Below are positions 8,636 to 17,283 of a stretch of 64,000 bases of DNA, in pieces (within the stretch, counting starts at the first letter, position 1; every line of letters begins with the position of its first letter). The translations under genes and the position numbers were made by a program. The DNA is from Bradyrhizobium sp. CCBAU 53338. GTDB lineage: Bacteria > Pseudomonadota > Alphaproteobacteria > Rhizobiales > Xanthobacteraceae. The notes below the pieces were generated by a model. The model saw only the letters and a program-made list of their open reading frames with translations. It had not been told where the DNA came from and did not search any database. Location of the stretch: contig NZ_CP030048.1 in assembly GCF_015291665.1 (NCBI RefSeq), positions 6,917,501 through 6,981,500 on the forward strand, given 5' to 3'.

Positions 8636-10300
8636 ATGTCCACAATGGCTGCAACGTCGGCAAGATCGACCGGCATGACGAAGGATGAGCGGTTCGTCAT
8701 CCTCGCATCGTCACTCGGCACTGTCTTCGAATGGTACGACTTCTATCTCTACGGATCGCTGGCCCCGATTATCGGCGCGCAGTTCTTCTCGGCCTATCCG
8801 CCGGCGACCCGCGACATCTTCGCATTGCTGGCCTTTGCCGCAGGCTTCCTGGTTCGCCCCTTCGGCGCAATCGTCTTCGGCCGCATCGGCGACATCGTCG
8901 GCCGCAAATATACCTTCCTCGTGACCATCCTGATCATGGGTCTGTCGACCTTCATCGTCGGCCTGCTGCCCAGTGCGGCAACCATCGGCTTTGCCGCTCC
9001 GGTGATCCTGATCGCGTTGCGCCTGTTGCAGGGCCTGGCCCTCGGTGGGGAGTATGGCGGTGCTGCGACCTACGTCGCCGAGCATGCCCCGCACGGCAAG
9101 CGCGGCTACTACACCTCCTTCATCCAGACCACGGCGACCATGGGCCTGTTCCTGTCGCTGCTGGTGATCCTGTTCACCCGCACCGCGACCGGCGAGCCGG
9201 ACTTCGCGGCCTGGGGCTGGCGCATCCCGTTCCTGGTTTCGGTGCTGCTGCTCGGCGTGTCGGTGTGGATCCGGTTGCGCCTCAATGAATCGCCGATCTT
9301 CCAGAAGATGAAGGAAGAGGGCAAGAGCTCGAAGGCGCCGCTGACGGAAGCTTTCGCCAACTGGCAGAACGGCAAGCTCGTGCTGCTGGCGCTGCTCGGC
9401 GGCACCATGGGCCAGGGCGTGGTCTGGTACACCGGCCAGTTCTATGCACTGTTCTTCCTGCAATCGATCCTCAAGGTCGACGGCTATACCGCCAACCTGC
9501 TGATCGCGTGGTCACTGCTGTTCGGCACCGGCTTCTTCGTCGTGTTCGGCGTGCTGTCCGACAGGATAGGCCGCAAGCCGATCATCCTCGGCGGCTGCTT
9601 GATCGCGGCGCTGACCTTCTTCCCGATCTTCAAGATGATCTCCAGCAACGCCAACCCCGCGCTGGAAAAGGCGATCGAGGCCACGAAGGTCGAGGTGGTG
9701 GCCGATCCCGCGGGCTGCGGCGACCTGTTCAATCCGGTCGGCACCCGTGTCTTCACCGCGCCTTGCGACACTGCCCGCGCCTTCCTCGCCGCCTCGTCGG
9801 TCAAGTACTCGACGAGCGCCGGCGCGGCCGGCTCGGGCGTAAAGGTCATGATCAACGGCAAGGACATCGCCTATCCCGACGCGAAGGCGGGCAACCCGGC
9901 GATCACGGCTGCGATCGCGGCGGCGGGCTATCCCAAGGCGGGCGACCCCGGCATCGTGAAGATGTCCAACCCGTTCGACATCTTCCGTCCGCAGGTTGCC
10001 GCAATCATCGGCCTGCTCTTCGTCCTGGTGATCTTCGTCACCATGGTGTACGGCCCGATCGCGGCGATGCTGGTCGAACTGTTCCCGACCCGCATCCGCT
10101 ACACCTCGATGTCGCTGCCCTACCACATCGGCAACGGCTGGTTCGGCGGCCTGCTGCCGGCGACCGCGTTCGCGATCGTGGCCTCGACCGGCGATATCTA
10201 CGCCGGCCTTTGGTACCCGGTCGTGTTCGCCGTCATCACGGCGGTGGTCGGCTTCCTGTTCCTGCCGGAAACCAAGGACGTCGATATCCAGTCGACCTGA
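8636..10300 (+). CDS. MFS metabolite:proton symporter (MHS family) with large periplasmic insert
   Basis: A 554-residue inner-membrane transporter. The start at 8636 (MSTMAATSARS) is preferred over 8603 because a GGGGAG site precedes it. It has the MHS signature region VFEWYDFYLYG near the first helix, the loop 2-3 motif GRIGDIVGRKYT, the helix 5 region GLALGGEYGGAATYVAEH and the loop 8-9 repeat DRIGRKP. MHS members carry organic acids, betaine or proline; the substrate here is unknown. About 115 residues (335-450) separate helix 9 from helix 10, where family members have a short loop; by topology this insert is periplasmic, and it contains two Cys (AGCGD, TAPCDT). The divergent response regulator suggests control by it. 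Confidence 0.9.
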   Translation: MSTMAATSARSTGMTKDERFVILASSLGTVFEWYDFYLYGSLAPIIGAQFFSAYPPATRDIFALLAFAAGFLVRPFGAIVFGRIGDIVGRKYTFLVTILIMGLSTFIVGLLPSAATIGFAAPVILIALRLLQGLALGGEYGGAATYVAEHAPHGKRGYYTSFIQTTATMGLFLSLLVILFTRTATGEPDFAAWGWRIPFLVSVLLLGVSVWIRLRLNESPIFQKMKEEGKSSKAPLTEAFANWQNGKLVLLALLGGTMGQGVVWYTGQFYALFFLQSILKVDGYTANLLIAWSLLFGTGFFVVFGVLSDRIGRKPIILGGCLIAALTFFPIFKMISSNANPALEKAIEATKVEVVADPAGCGDLFNPVGTRVFTAPCDTARAFLAASSVKYSTSAGAAGSGVKVMINGKDIAYPDAKAGNPAITAAIAAAGYPKAGDPGIVKMSNPFDIFRPQVAAIIGLLFVLVIFVTMVYGPIAAMLVELFPTRIRYTSMSLPYHIGNGWFGGLLPATAFAIVASTGDIYAGLWYPVVFAVITAVVGFLFLPETKDVDIQST

Positions 10301-10339
10301 TTGCGCGCTGGCCGGCACGAGGCCGGCAGCATCCAAACG

Positions 10340-10372
10340 AACCGGCCGCGGCCTCCGCGGCCGGTTTTGTTT
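10340..10372 (+). terminator. rho-independent terminator after the symporter
   Basis: A perfect 12-bp stem (AACCGGCCGCGG at 10340-10351, complement at 10355-10366) with a 3-nt loop, followed by TTTTGTTTTG. It lies 40 bases after the symporter stop and ends just before the convergent yjbQ-like gene. Confidence 0.85.
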
Positions 10373-10378
10373 TGCCGT

Positions 10379-10852
10379 CTACTGATTGCTGCCGATGAAT
10401 TGCAGCACGACCTCGCGCCGGTGCGGACGCGCGCGGTGCTCGACCAGGTAGACCGCCTGCCAGGTGCCGAGCGCGAGCCTGCCGCCCAGCACCGGCACGT
10501 GCAGCGAGGTCTGCGTCAGCATCGTCTTGATGTGCGCGGGCATGTCGTCGGGCCCTTCGGTGTCGTGCGTCCACGGCACATTCTCCGGCGCCAGCCGCGA
10601 CAGCGCGGTGGCGAGATCGACCAGCACGGAAGGGTCGGCGTTTTCCTGGATGGTCAGCGACGCCGAGGTGTGGCGAATGAACAGCGTCAATGCGCCTTCG
10701 CCGGCGCGCGCCTCATTGATGAACTTCGCGACGTCGCCGGTGAGATCGGTGAATCCGCAACCGGGCGTCTGCACCGTCAAGAGCGACGAGACGATCTTGG
10801 TGGCTTGCACCGACGATGGCGCGGAGCGAGTGACGGACTTGGTCGACGTCAT
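10379..10852 (-). CDS. YjbQ family protein (secondary thiamine-phosphate synthase type)
   Basis: 157 residues from the ATG at 10852, which has GAGGGACC just upstream; the frame extends to 10897 without support. It is a UPF0047/YjbQ protein: HTSASLTIQENADPSV, the HDTEGPDDMPAH segment and LGTWQAVYLVEHR near the C-terminus hold the conserved His, Asn and Glu residues of the family. Some members have weak thiamine-phosphate synthase activity, but the physiological role is unsettled, so only the family call is firm. It lies immediately upstream of, and on the opposite strand to, the symporter terminator. Confidence 0.88.
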   Translation of the reverse strand: MTSTKSVTRSAPSSVQATKIVSSLLTVQTPGCGFTDLTGDVAKFINEARAGEGALTLFIRHTSASLTIQENADPSVLVDLATALSRLAPENVPWTHDTEGPDDMPAHIKTMLTQTSLHVPVLGGRLALGTWQAVYLVEHRARPHRREVVLQFIGSNQ

Positions 10853-10900
10853 GAAAGGTCCCTCGTCGAGTCGTCCTGCCGAAAGCCAGGGCGACAAAAT

Positions 10901-11434
10901 TCAAATCTTCCCCGACACGTCCTTCTGCACGCGATTGGCCATGTCGATGAGCCGGCGCCAGGCCTTTTCCAGGAACGACATCACGCGGTCCATGTCCTGG
11001 TCGCTCGGCAGCGGAATCTCGAACTTGCGCTCGCCCTCGGCGACCTTTGGTTCCTTTGCCTGCGGCTCGGACTTCTTCAGGGAATCGGACTTCGGCAGCG
11101 CCTCGTCGATCTTGCCCGAGACGGTCGGCCCGGCGGCGAGCTGCCCCTTCAATTTCTCGACCTCGGACTGGAGACGGCCGATCTCGGCATCGAGCGCCGA
11201 GCGCTCGTCGGGCACGGCGTAGCAGGCCCAGCCGGCGTCGTTCTTGGTGCAGGTCGAGACCGTGCCGGTGCGGGTGTCGAGCCGCAGCACGCCTTCGGGG
11301 ATCGGCGTCATGCTGTAGCGGCCGTTTTCGCCGTCGGGCGCCGATTGCGCGGCAACCAGGCCGCCGCCGACGGTCGTCACCACGACGATCGCGGCCGCAA
11401 GCCATGATGTTGTGGATGATTTCGCAGGTCTCAT
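10901..11434 (-). CDS. exported or membrane-anchored coiled-coil protein of unknown function
   Basis: 177 residues from MRPAKSS at 11434. An N-terminal hydrophobic segment (WLAAAIVVVTTVGGGLVAAQS) could be a signal peptide or an anchor. A small domain with two Cys (TVSTCTKNDAGWACYAVPDE) is followed by a short coiled coil (LDAEIGRLQSEVEKLKGQL), a Lys/Pro-rich linker, and a C-terminal amphipathic segment (FEIPLPSDQDMDRVMSFLEKA begins near residue 135). I recognise no named family. It lies 48 bases upstream of the yjbQ-like gene on the same strand, so the two may be cotranscribed. It diverges from the ATP synthase operon. Confidence 0.75.
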   Translation of the reverse strand: MRPAKSSTTSWLAAAIVVVTTVGGGLVAAQSAPDGENGRYSMTPIPEGVLRLDTRTGTVSTCTKNDAGWACYAVPDERSALDAEIGRLQSEVEKLKGQLAAGPTVSGKIDEALPKSDSLKKSEPQAKEPKVAEGERKFEIPLPSDQDMDRVMSFLEKAWRRLIDMANRVQKDVSGKI

Positions 11435-11818
11435 CGCGCTCTCCGCCACGCCGCGCAGGTGGCCCATCGAAGGATTCTACACCCCGGCGGGCCATGGCGC
11501 ATCGCCAACACCCGCGAATCCGCCGTCAAAAACCGCATCCGCGAAATCAACATTGGCGGCCATCGCTTTGATCCAACCAGAGCGGCGAAATATCGGCCAT
11601 ATCGGCAGATCGCGCGGAGAGCTGCTGCGGTGCGGCGTCACGCTGTGTGCAGCGCTGGCGCGCAAGGCAATATCATGAATAAAATCAAATATATAAACGA
11701 ACACGACGCGATCGTGACTTGGCTTGACTTGATTATGTGCGGTCAGTATGGTCCGCGCGGCTTTTGAGGGTGGCGGGCGTAATTTCCATTCAACCGCAGC
11801 GTTTCGGGTCTTCGTGGC
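11435..11818. other. divergent intergenic region with the atp promoter
   Basis: 384 bases upstream of atpI. The stretch 11676-11705 (around AATAAAATCAAATATATAA) is markedly AT-rich for this genome, and a promoter is annotated separately at 11724-11752. No open frame here has coding character. Confidence 0.5.
11724..11752 (+). promoter_or_regulatory. sigma-70-type promoter of the atpI operon
   Basis: TTGACT at 11724-11729, then 17 bases, then TATGGT at 11747-11752. The predicted start of transcription near 11759 would leave a leader of about 60 bases before atpI at 11819. An AT-rich tract lies just upstream. Read by eye only. Confidence 0.55.
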
Positions 11819-12193
11819 ATGGCTCAAGACACGGGACACGGCGAGAATGGAGATCGCGATAGATCGCCTGAGGAAGCTGCGCTTTCCGAACGGCTCGGAA
11901 GTCTTGATAAGCGGTTGTCCGAATTTCGCGATCGCCACATCAAGACCGAGCAACCCGCAGGTGACGGTGGAGACGGAGCGGCCAGAGCCTCGGCGATGGC
12001 GCTTGGTTTTCGGTTATCCTCCGAGTTGGTCGCCGGTGTCGCTGTCGGAGCGGGGATTGGCTGGGGTTTCGACCGCTTGCTGTCGACGTCGCCCTTCGGA
12101 TTCATCGTGTTCCTGCTGCTGGGCTTCGTGGCCGGCGTGGTGAACGTGGTGAGATCGGCGGGCGCGGGTCAGAACAGGCGCGGTGGTTCTTAA
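11819..12193 (+). CDS. atpI: ATP synthase accessory protein AtpI
   Basis: 124 residues. The N-terminal half is charged and cytoplasmic. The C-terminal half has two hydrophobic segments around [20 protein letters not shown] and [20 protein letters not shown], the layout of AtpI/Uncl proteins, which help assemble the c-ring. It heads the F0 operon, as in other alphaproteobacteria. The predicted promoter lies 67 bases upstream. Confidence 0.9.
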   Translation: MAQDTGHGENGDRDRSPEEAALSERLGSLDKRLSEFRDRHIKTEQPAGDGGDGAARASAMALGFRLSSELVAGVAVGAGIGWGFDRLLSTSPFGFIVFLLLGFVAGVVNVVRSAGAGQNRRGGS

Positions 12194-12307
12194 GGCCGAT
12201 CCGACACGAGGAGAGGAATGTCGCGCCGGCTTCGCCGGTGCGGGCCGGCCCGGCCGGCAGACCGAGACCCGCCGGCGTTGCCCGGCAGACCAAGAGATGC
12301 CGCGCCG

Positions 12308-13057
12308 ATGAAAATCGATCCGATCCACCAGTTCAACATCGAGCCTCTCTTCACGATCGGCCATATCGGCCATCAAACGATCGCCTTCACCAATTCGTCG
12401 CTCTACATGCTGGTGGCCGTCGCCATCATCTCGATCCTGATGCTGGCGAGCGGCACGCAGCTGGTTCCCGGGCGCCTCCAGTCGGTCGCCGAGATCTCCT
12501 ACGAATTCGTCGCCTCGACCATCCGTTCGACGGCCGGCTCGGAAGGCATGAAGTTCTTCCCGCTGATCTTCTCGCTGTTCATGTTCATCTGCGTCTCGAA
12601 CCTGGTCGGCGTCATTCCCTACACCTTCACGATCTCGAGCCATTTGATCGTCACCGTGGGGCTGGCGCTGCTGGTCTTCTTCACCGTGCTGATCTACGGC
12701 GTCGCCAAGAACGGCCTGAAATTCTTCTCGATTTTCGTTCCCCACGGCGTCCCCGGCTACATCCTGCCGCTGGTCATGTTCATCGAGATCCTGTCGTTCT
12801 TCCTGCGGCCGGTCTCGCACAGCATTCGTCTGTTCGCCAACATGCTGGCCGGCCACATCGCGCTGAAGGTGTTCGCGGGCTTCGTCGCCATGCTCGGCTT
12901 CTCGCTCGGCGCCATCGGCTGGGTCGGCGGCGTGCTGCCGCTGGCGCTCACCATCGCGCTGTACGCCCTCGAGATCCTGGTCGCGTTCCTGCAAGCCTAT
13001 GTGTTTGCGATCCTGACCTGCATCTACCTCAACGACGCCATTCATCCGGGACACTAA
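12308..13057 (+). CDS. atpB: F0F1 ATP synthase subunit a
   Basis: 249 residues from MKIDPIHQF at 12308; an in-frame ATG at 12218 would add a Pro/Arg-rich tail that looks non-coding. This membrane subunit forms the proton half-channels against the c-ring. The essential Arg is in [19 protein letters not shown], and the late helix carries the [27 protein letters not shown] region (start near 12930) that holds the conserved Glu and Gln. It has five to six hydrophobic helices. It follows atpI by 114 bases and precedes atpE by 53. Confidence 0.96.
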   Translation: MKIDPIHQFNIEPLFTIGHIGHQTIAFTNSSLYMLVAVAIISILMLASGTQLVPGRLQSVAEISYEFVASTIRSTAGSEGMKFFPLIFSLFMFICVSNLVGVIPYTFTISSHLIVTVGLALLVFFTVLIYGVAKNGLKFFSIFVPHGVPGYILPLVMFIEILSFFLRPVSHSIRLFANMLAGHIALKVFAGFVAMLGFSLGAIGWVGGVLPLALTIALYALEILVAFLQAYVFAILTCIYLNDAIHPGH

Positions 13058-13110
13058 GCGGTCCGGGGAATTTCCACCCAAAACCCAATCTTTCTTCCAA
13101 GGAGTCTAAA

Positions 13111-13338
13111 ATGGATCCGACAGCAGCAAAACTTATCGGCGCGGGCATCGCATGCATCGGCATGGGCGGCGCGGGCGTCGGCGTCGGCGTGATCTTCGGC
13201 AACTACCTCGCCGCGGCCGTCCGCAACCCGTCGGCCGCTCAGGGCCAGTTCGGCAACCTGATCTTCGGCTTCGCCGTGACCGAAGCGCTCGGCATCTTCT
13301 CGCTGCTGATCGCGCTGCTTCTGCTGTTCGTTTTCTGA
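13111..13338 (+). CDS. atpE: F0F1 ATP synthase subunit c
   Basis: 75 residues, two helices in a hairpin, the normal size. Helix 1 has the glycine ladder [14 protein letters not shown]. The loop carries RNPSAAQGQ, and the proton-binding carboxylate is the Glu in [14 protein letters not shown] strong ribosome binding site (AAGGAG at 13099-13104) precedes the ATG at good spacing, fitting the need for many c copies per complex. It is the third gene of the F0 operon. Confidence 0.97.
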   Translation: MDPTAAKLIGAGIACIGMGGAGVGVGVIFGNYLAAAVRNPSAAQGQFGNLIFGFAVTEALGIFSLLIALLLLFVF

Positions 13339-13400
13339 AGAACGACTTCTTATCGCGCCGCTTCATCCGAAGCGGCGCGTGACAGCAACAGGAGTACTCC

Positions 13401-13967
13401 ATGGCCGAGAGTCATGGCGGGGCGAAGGGTCCGGCGACCGACGCTCACACTGAAGCCGATGGCGGTCATCACAGCGGCGGTTTTCCGCCGTTCGAGAGCA
13501 GCACCTTCGCTTCGCAGCTGGTGTCGCTCGCGATCTTCTTCGTCTTGCTCTACGTGATCGTGTCCAAGCTCGCTCTGCCGAAGGTCGGCGGTGCGATCGA
13601 GGCGCGTCAGAACAAGATCGAGGGTGACCTCGCCGAGGCGCAGACGCTGAAGGACCAGTCCGACGCGGCGCTGAAGGCCTATGAGGGCGAGCTCGCTTCG
13701 GCGCGTTCGCGCGCACAGGCGATCGGCAACGAATCCCGCGACAAGGCGAATGCGCAGGCGGAAGCCGAGCGCAAGGCCCTGGAAGAGCAGCTGGCGGCCA
13801 AGCTCGCCGAGGCGGAGAAGACCATCGCCTCGACCCGCACGGCCGCCATGAGCAACGTCCGCGGCATCGCGGCCGATGCGGCAGGCACCATCGTGCAGCA
13901 GCTCACCGGCGTCGTTCCGGATGCGGCATCGGTCAATGCCGCCGTTGATGCGTCCTTGAAGGGTTAG
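13401..13967 (+). CDS. atpG: F0F1 ATP synthase subunit b'
   Basis: 188 residues. A soluble N-terminus of about 35 residues rich in His and Gly is followed by one membrane segment ([20 protein letters not shown]) and a long Ala/Glu-rich coiled stalk with no breaks. It is the divergent b' copy found with b in photosynthetic and many alphaproteobacterial enzymes; the pair forms a heterodimeric peripheral stalk. AGGAG lies upstream of the ATG, and five bases separate it from atpF. Symbols vary between atpG, atpF2 and atpX. Confidence 0.92.
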   Translation: MAESHGGAKGPATDAHTEADGGHHSGGFPPFESSTFASQLVSLAIFFVLLYVIVSKLALPKVGGAIEARQNKIEGDLAEAQTLKDQSDAALKAYEGELASARSRAQAIGNESRDKANAQAEAERKALEEQLAAKLAEAEKTIASTRTAAMSNVRGIAADAAGTIVQQLTGVVPDAASVNAAVDASLKG

Positions 13968-13972
13968 TCGAT

Positions 13973-14458
13973 ATGTTCTTCGATCCTGAAACCTGGGTCG
14001 CCGTCGCCTTCGTGATCCTGATGGTCGTGTTCGGCTATCTCGGGATCTTCAAGTCGGCGATGACGGCGCTCGACCACCGCGCCAACCGCATCAAGGCCGA
14101 GCTCGACGACGCGACACGCCTGAAGCAGGAGGCCGCCAAGGTGCTCGCCGACTACAAGGCGCGCAGCGCCTCCGCCGAACGCGAGGCCGCCGACATCATC
14201 GCCAACGCCAAGTCCGAAGCCGAGCGCATCGCGACCGAGGCCAAGGCGAAGATGGAAGACTTCGTCGCCCGCCGGACCAAGACCGCGGAGAGCAAGATCG
14301 CGCTCGCCGAGGCCCAGGCGCTGGCCGATGTCCGCGCCGCAGCCGCGGAAGCCGCCGTCCAGGCCGCTTCCACGATCCTGTCGCAGTCGGTCAAGGGCCA
14401 GGTCGCCGACGACCTGCTCGCCAAGGGCATCACCGAGGTTCGCCAGAAGCTGAACTGA
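13973..14458 (+). CDS. atpF: F0F1 ATP synthase subunit b
   Basis: 161 residues. The N-terminal membrane helix ([18 protein letters not shown]) is followed by a charged coiled coil ([19 protein letters not shown] onward) reaching the C-terminus, the peripheral stalk that holds F1. It lies five bases after the b' gene and is the last gene of the operon, with a strong terminator 23 bases downstream. No F1 genes follow, which is the usual split arrangement in this class. Confidence 0.94.
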   Translation: MFFDPETWVAVAFVILMVVFGYLGIFKSAMTALDHRANRIKAELDDATRLKQEAAKVLADYKARSASAEREAADIIANAKSEAERIATEAKAKMEDFVARRTKTAESKIALAEAQALADVRAAAAEAAVQAASTILSQSVKGQVADDLLAKGITEVRQKLN

Positions 14459-14480
14459 GGGCAGACGCCTCCCCGATCAA

Positions 14481-14511
14481 AAAGCCGGCGCTGATAGCGC
14501 CGGCTTTTTTT
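14481..14511 (+). terminator. rho-independent terminator of the atp F0 operon
   Basis: A perfect 12-bp stem (AAAGCCGGCGCT at 14481-14492; complement 14496-14507), a GAT loop and a run of eight T. It lies 23 bases after the atpF stop. The A-run on the other side may let it also stop transcripts from the minus-strand gene at 14581. Confidence 0.93.
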
Positions 14512-14580
14512 GTTGGGGACGCTGGGCCGGCGAAGCTGCAGCGAAGACGGCAAGCCGGAGCATGACGACCGAGCTCGTTG

Positions 14581-15234
14581 CTACTTCCTCTTCCGCGCCT
14601 TCGGCTCGGGACCGAGCGCCTGCGGGTCGAAACCGACGTAGAAGATGTAGGAATCGGCGACTGCGGCCGACGGCACCGGATAGGACAGGTCCTCGGCGAC
14701 GAAGGTGAAGGGCACGCTGCCGTTGTCCGACATCGCAACCGTGGTCCGGTAGGCCTTTGAGGCGATCACCTTCTCGCCGACGCCGCCCTGCACAACGGCA
14801 ACGCGCAGCGGCACCTCGACCGTGGGAGGCGCGCCGGCGGGGCCTGCGATGACGCGGCCCTGGATGCCGATGCGCGCGGTGATCTCGCCGCCATTGCGGG
14901 CGCATTCCCGCGCCATTTTGGTGATCGAGGCCTGGAAACGCACGTCGTTGCCGACGGCCGGCTTGCCGGTCGCGCCGACCCCGTAGGTGGACGCACCGGC
15001 GCGCACCGTGACCTGCGGGCACTCGATATCGTCATCGGCGGCCGGCTGGCCTGGCGCAGGCGCCGGCTTGGGCTGGGCAGGCTGCTCGTCGGATTTGCCG
15101 CCGAACAGGCTCTTGAAGCGGTCGGTCAAGGACTGCGCCGCGACCGGCGAGATGGTCGCGAACGAGACCGACAGCGCCAGCGCGATCACCGGGCCCCGCC
15201 GCAGCGCATTCCGCAATGATCGAAGCTCATTCAT
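14581..15234 (-). CDS. secreted protein of unknown function
   Basis: 217 residues with a clear Sec signal (charged start, ALALSVSFATISPVAAQS core and AxA cleavage near residue 34). The mature protein has a short Pro/Ala/Gln-rich linker and then a beta-rich domain with two Cys (IECPQVTV, MARECARNGGE), ending in a basic tail PKARKRK. I recognise no enzyme motif. It is probably a periplasmic or cell-envelope protein common in Bradyrhizobiaceae. It is monocistronic and converges on atpF. Confidence 0.8.
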   Translation of the reverse strand: MNELRSLRNALRRGPVIALALSVSFATISPVAAQSLTDRFKSLFGGKSDEQPAQPKPAPAPGQPAADDDIECPQVTVRAGASTYGVGATGKPAVGNDVRFQASITKMARECARNGGEITARIGIQGRVIAGPAGAPPTVEVPLRVAVVQGGVGEKVIASKAYRTTVAMSDNGSVPFTFVAEDLSYPVPSAAVADSYIFYVGFDPQALGPEPKARKRK

Positions 15235-15366
15235 GAACGCCAGTACTCCATGACAACATTCCCGGCCGATCGCCGGCTCGTGCGGGTTATATCGCCAAAA
15301 TCGGCGATCCCAAGGCGATAAAACAAGACAGGAAAAGGGTGAACCCGGCGTACGCGCGAGCTCCGC

Positions 15367-15954
15367 TCAGCCGCGAAAATCCTCATGCAGCATGCCGAAC
15401 AGCAGATGGTCCTGCCAGACCCCGTTGATGCAGAGATAGCGGCGCGCCAGGCCCTCGCGGGAGAAGCCGCATTTCTCCAGCACCCGGATCGACGGCGCAT
15501 TGGTGGGGATGCAGGCGGCCTCGACCCGGTGCAGGTTGAGCTCGCCGAACAGCGTCGGCAGCAGCACCCGCAGCGCCGCCGTCATGTAGCCGCGATGGGC
15601 GTGGGGCTGTCCGACCCAATAGCCGATGGTGCCGGCCTGGACGATGCCGCGCCGGACATTGGCCAGGGTGATGCCGCCGACCATGGCGCCGTCGAGCTCG
15701 CGGAAGATCAGGAAGGGATAGGAACGGTCCGCGGCGATATCCTCGGAATAGCGGCGCAGGCGGCGGCGGAAGCCGGACCGGGTCAGATCGTCCGACGGCC
15801 AGATCGGCTCCCAGGGCGTCAAATAATCGCGGCTGCTCTCGCGCAGATGCGCCCACTGCAAGAAGTCCGACATCTGCGGCGCGCGCAGCAGCAGGCCGTT
15901 GCCGCGGGGGGCGAGAGCAGCAGGTCCACTGGATGGCAGTCGAAACAGGGCCAT
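15367..15954 (-). CDS. GNAT acetyltransferase, RimJ/RimL type
   Basis: 195 residues, cytoplasmic. It carries the fold of protein N-terminal acetyltransferases: an RAPQMSDF opening, DYLTPWEP, the acetyl-CoA binding loop QPHAHRGYMTAAL in place of Q/R-x-x-G-x-G/A, then HRVEAACIPTNAPSIRVLEKCGF, the signature of the RimJ/RimL/YdaF branch. The target could be a ribosomal protein or a small molecule. It follows the M16 peptidase on the same strand by 39 bases, so it is the likely last gene of the thrC-M16-GNAT operon. Confidence 0.88.
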   Translation of the reverse strand: MALFRLPSSGPAALAPRGNGLLLRAPQMSDFLQWAHLRESSRDYLTPWEPIWPSDDLTRSGFRRRLRRYSEDIAADRSYPFLIFRELDGAMVGGITLANVRRGIVQAGTIGYWVGQPHAHRGYMTAALRVLLPTLFGELNLHRVEAACIPTNAPSIRVLEKCGFSREGLARRYLCINGVWQDHLLFGMLHEDFRG

Positions 15955-15993
15955 GGTGATGCTTCCCGGGACGGGCGGTCCCTGGCGCGGCTC

Positions 15994-17283
15994 CTAGTGC
16001 AGCCGCGCCTTGGCGCGCGCCCGGGTCAATCCTTCCGCAAAAGACACCGCCGTGTCCAGACCCCTGCCGCTGCCCAATGCAACCACCGCAGGGCGGCTGC
16101 GCGAAAGCAGTGCACGCGCCGCATCGCGGGTCGATTCGACGCTGACCGCGTCGATCCGGGACACCAGCTCCTGCACCGTCTGCGGCCGGCCATAGGCCAG
16201 CACGTGCCGGGCGAGCTGCTCGGCGCGCGAGGAGCAGCTCTCCAGCGCCATCAGCAGGCCCGCCTTCATCTGCGCCTTGGCACGGGCGATCTCGGCCTCG
16301 GTCAGGGTTTCGACCGAATCATTCATGATGTCGACCACGACCTCCATCATCTCCGGCGCGTCGGCGGGATCGGTGCCGGTGTAGAGGCCGAAGAAACCGG
16401 TATCGGTATAGGGCGCGTGGAACGAATAGATGGAGTAGCAGAGGCCGCGCTTCTCGCGCACCTCCTGGAACAGCCGCGACGACATTCCGCCGCCGAGGAT
16501 GTTGGTGAAGACCTGGAGCGAGAACAGCGACAGATCGGTCTGCGGCACGCCTTCCAGCGCCAGCGTCAGATGCGCCTGTTCGAGCTCGCGATGCACGACC
16601 TTGGCGCCGCCCTTGCCGAACATGGCCGCTTGCGGCTTCGGTCCCGGCGTCGCCTCGAAGCTTGCAAAACGCTTCTCGACCTCGGCCACGACCTGCTGGT
16701 GGTCGACGGCACCGGCCGCCGCCACCACCATGTCGGGGCCGCGATAATGCGTCGCGAGGTAATCGCGCAGCGAATCGCGGTTGAAGGCGCGCAAGGTCTT
16801 GGCGGTACCGAGCAGCGAGCGCCCCATCGGCTGGTCGGGATAGCAGAGCTCGTTGAGATGCTCGAACACGACGTCGTCGGGCGTGTCCTGGGCTGCGCCG
16901 ATCTCCTGCACGATGACGTTCTTCTCGCGCTCCAGCTCGTCGGGCTCGAAGGCGGGATTGGCCAGGATGTCGGCGAGCACGTCGAGCGCCAGCGGCACGT
17001 CGGCCTTCATCACGCGGGCATAGTAGGACGTCGTCTCGGTCGAGGTGCCGGCATTGAGGTCGCCGCCGACCGCCTCGATCTCCTCCACGATCTCGCGCGA
17101 GGAACGCCCGGTCGTGCCCTTGAACGCCATGTGCTCGAGCAGATGCGAGATGCCATGCTCGTTCGGCTTCTCGTCGCGACCGCCGACGCCTGCCCAGACG
17201 CCGAGCGCTGCGGTCTCGAGGTGAGGCATGTTGTCGGTGACGACGGTCAGGCCGGAGGCAAGCTTGGAAATCTCGACGCTCAT
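15994..17283 (-). CDS. M16-family zinc peptidase (processing peptidase-like)
   Basis: 429 residues with no signal peptide. The inverted zinc motif HLLEH is at residues 47-51 and the third ligand Glu127 lies 76 residues after the second His, as required. A glycine-rich loop (TNILGGGMSSRLFQEVREKRGL) in the second half is the conserved substrate-binding region. It resembles the beta subunit of the mitochondrial processing peptidase and the bacterial peptidases next to thrC in alphaproteobacteria. The start overlaps the thrC stop by 4 bases (ATGA), so the two are translationally coupled. Confidence 0.93.
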   Translation of the reverse strand: MSVEISKLASGLTVVTDNMPHLETAALGVWAGVGGRDEKPNEHGISHLLEHMAFKGTTGRSSREIVEEIEAVGGDLNAGTSTETTSYYARVMKADVPLALDVLADILANPAFEPDELEREKNVIVQEIGAAQDTPDDVVFEHLNELCYPDQPMGRSLLGTAKTLRAFNRDSLRDYLATHYRGPDMVVAAAGAVDHQQVVAEVEKRFASFEATPGPKPQAAMFGKGGAKVVHRELEQAHLTLALEGVPQTDLSLFSLQVFTNILGGGMSSRLFQEVREKRGLCYSIYSFHAPYTDTGFFGLYTGTDPADAPEMMEVVVDIMNDSVETLTEAEIARAKAQMKAGLLMALESCSSRAEQLARHVLAYGRPQTVQELVSRIDAVSVESTRDAARALLSRSRPAVVALGSGRGLDTAVSFAEGLTRARAKARLH

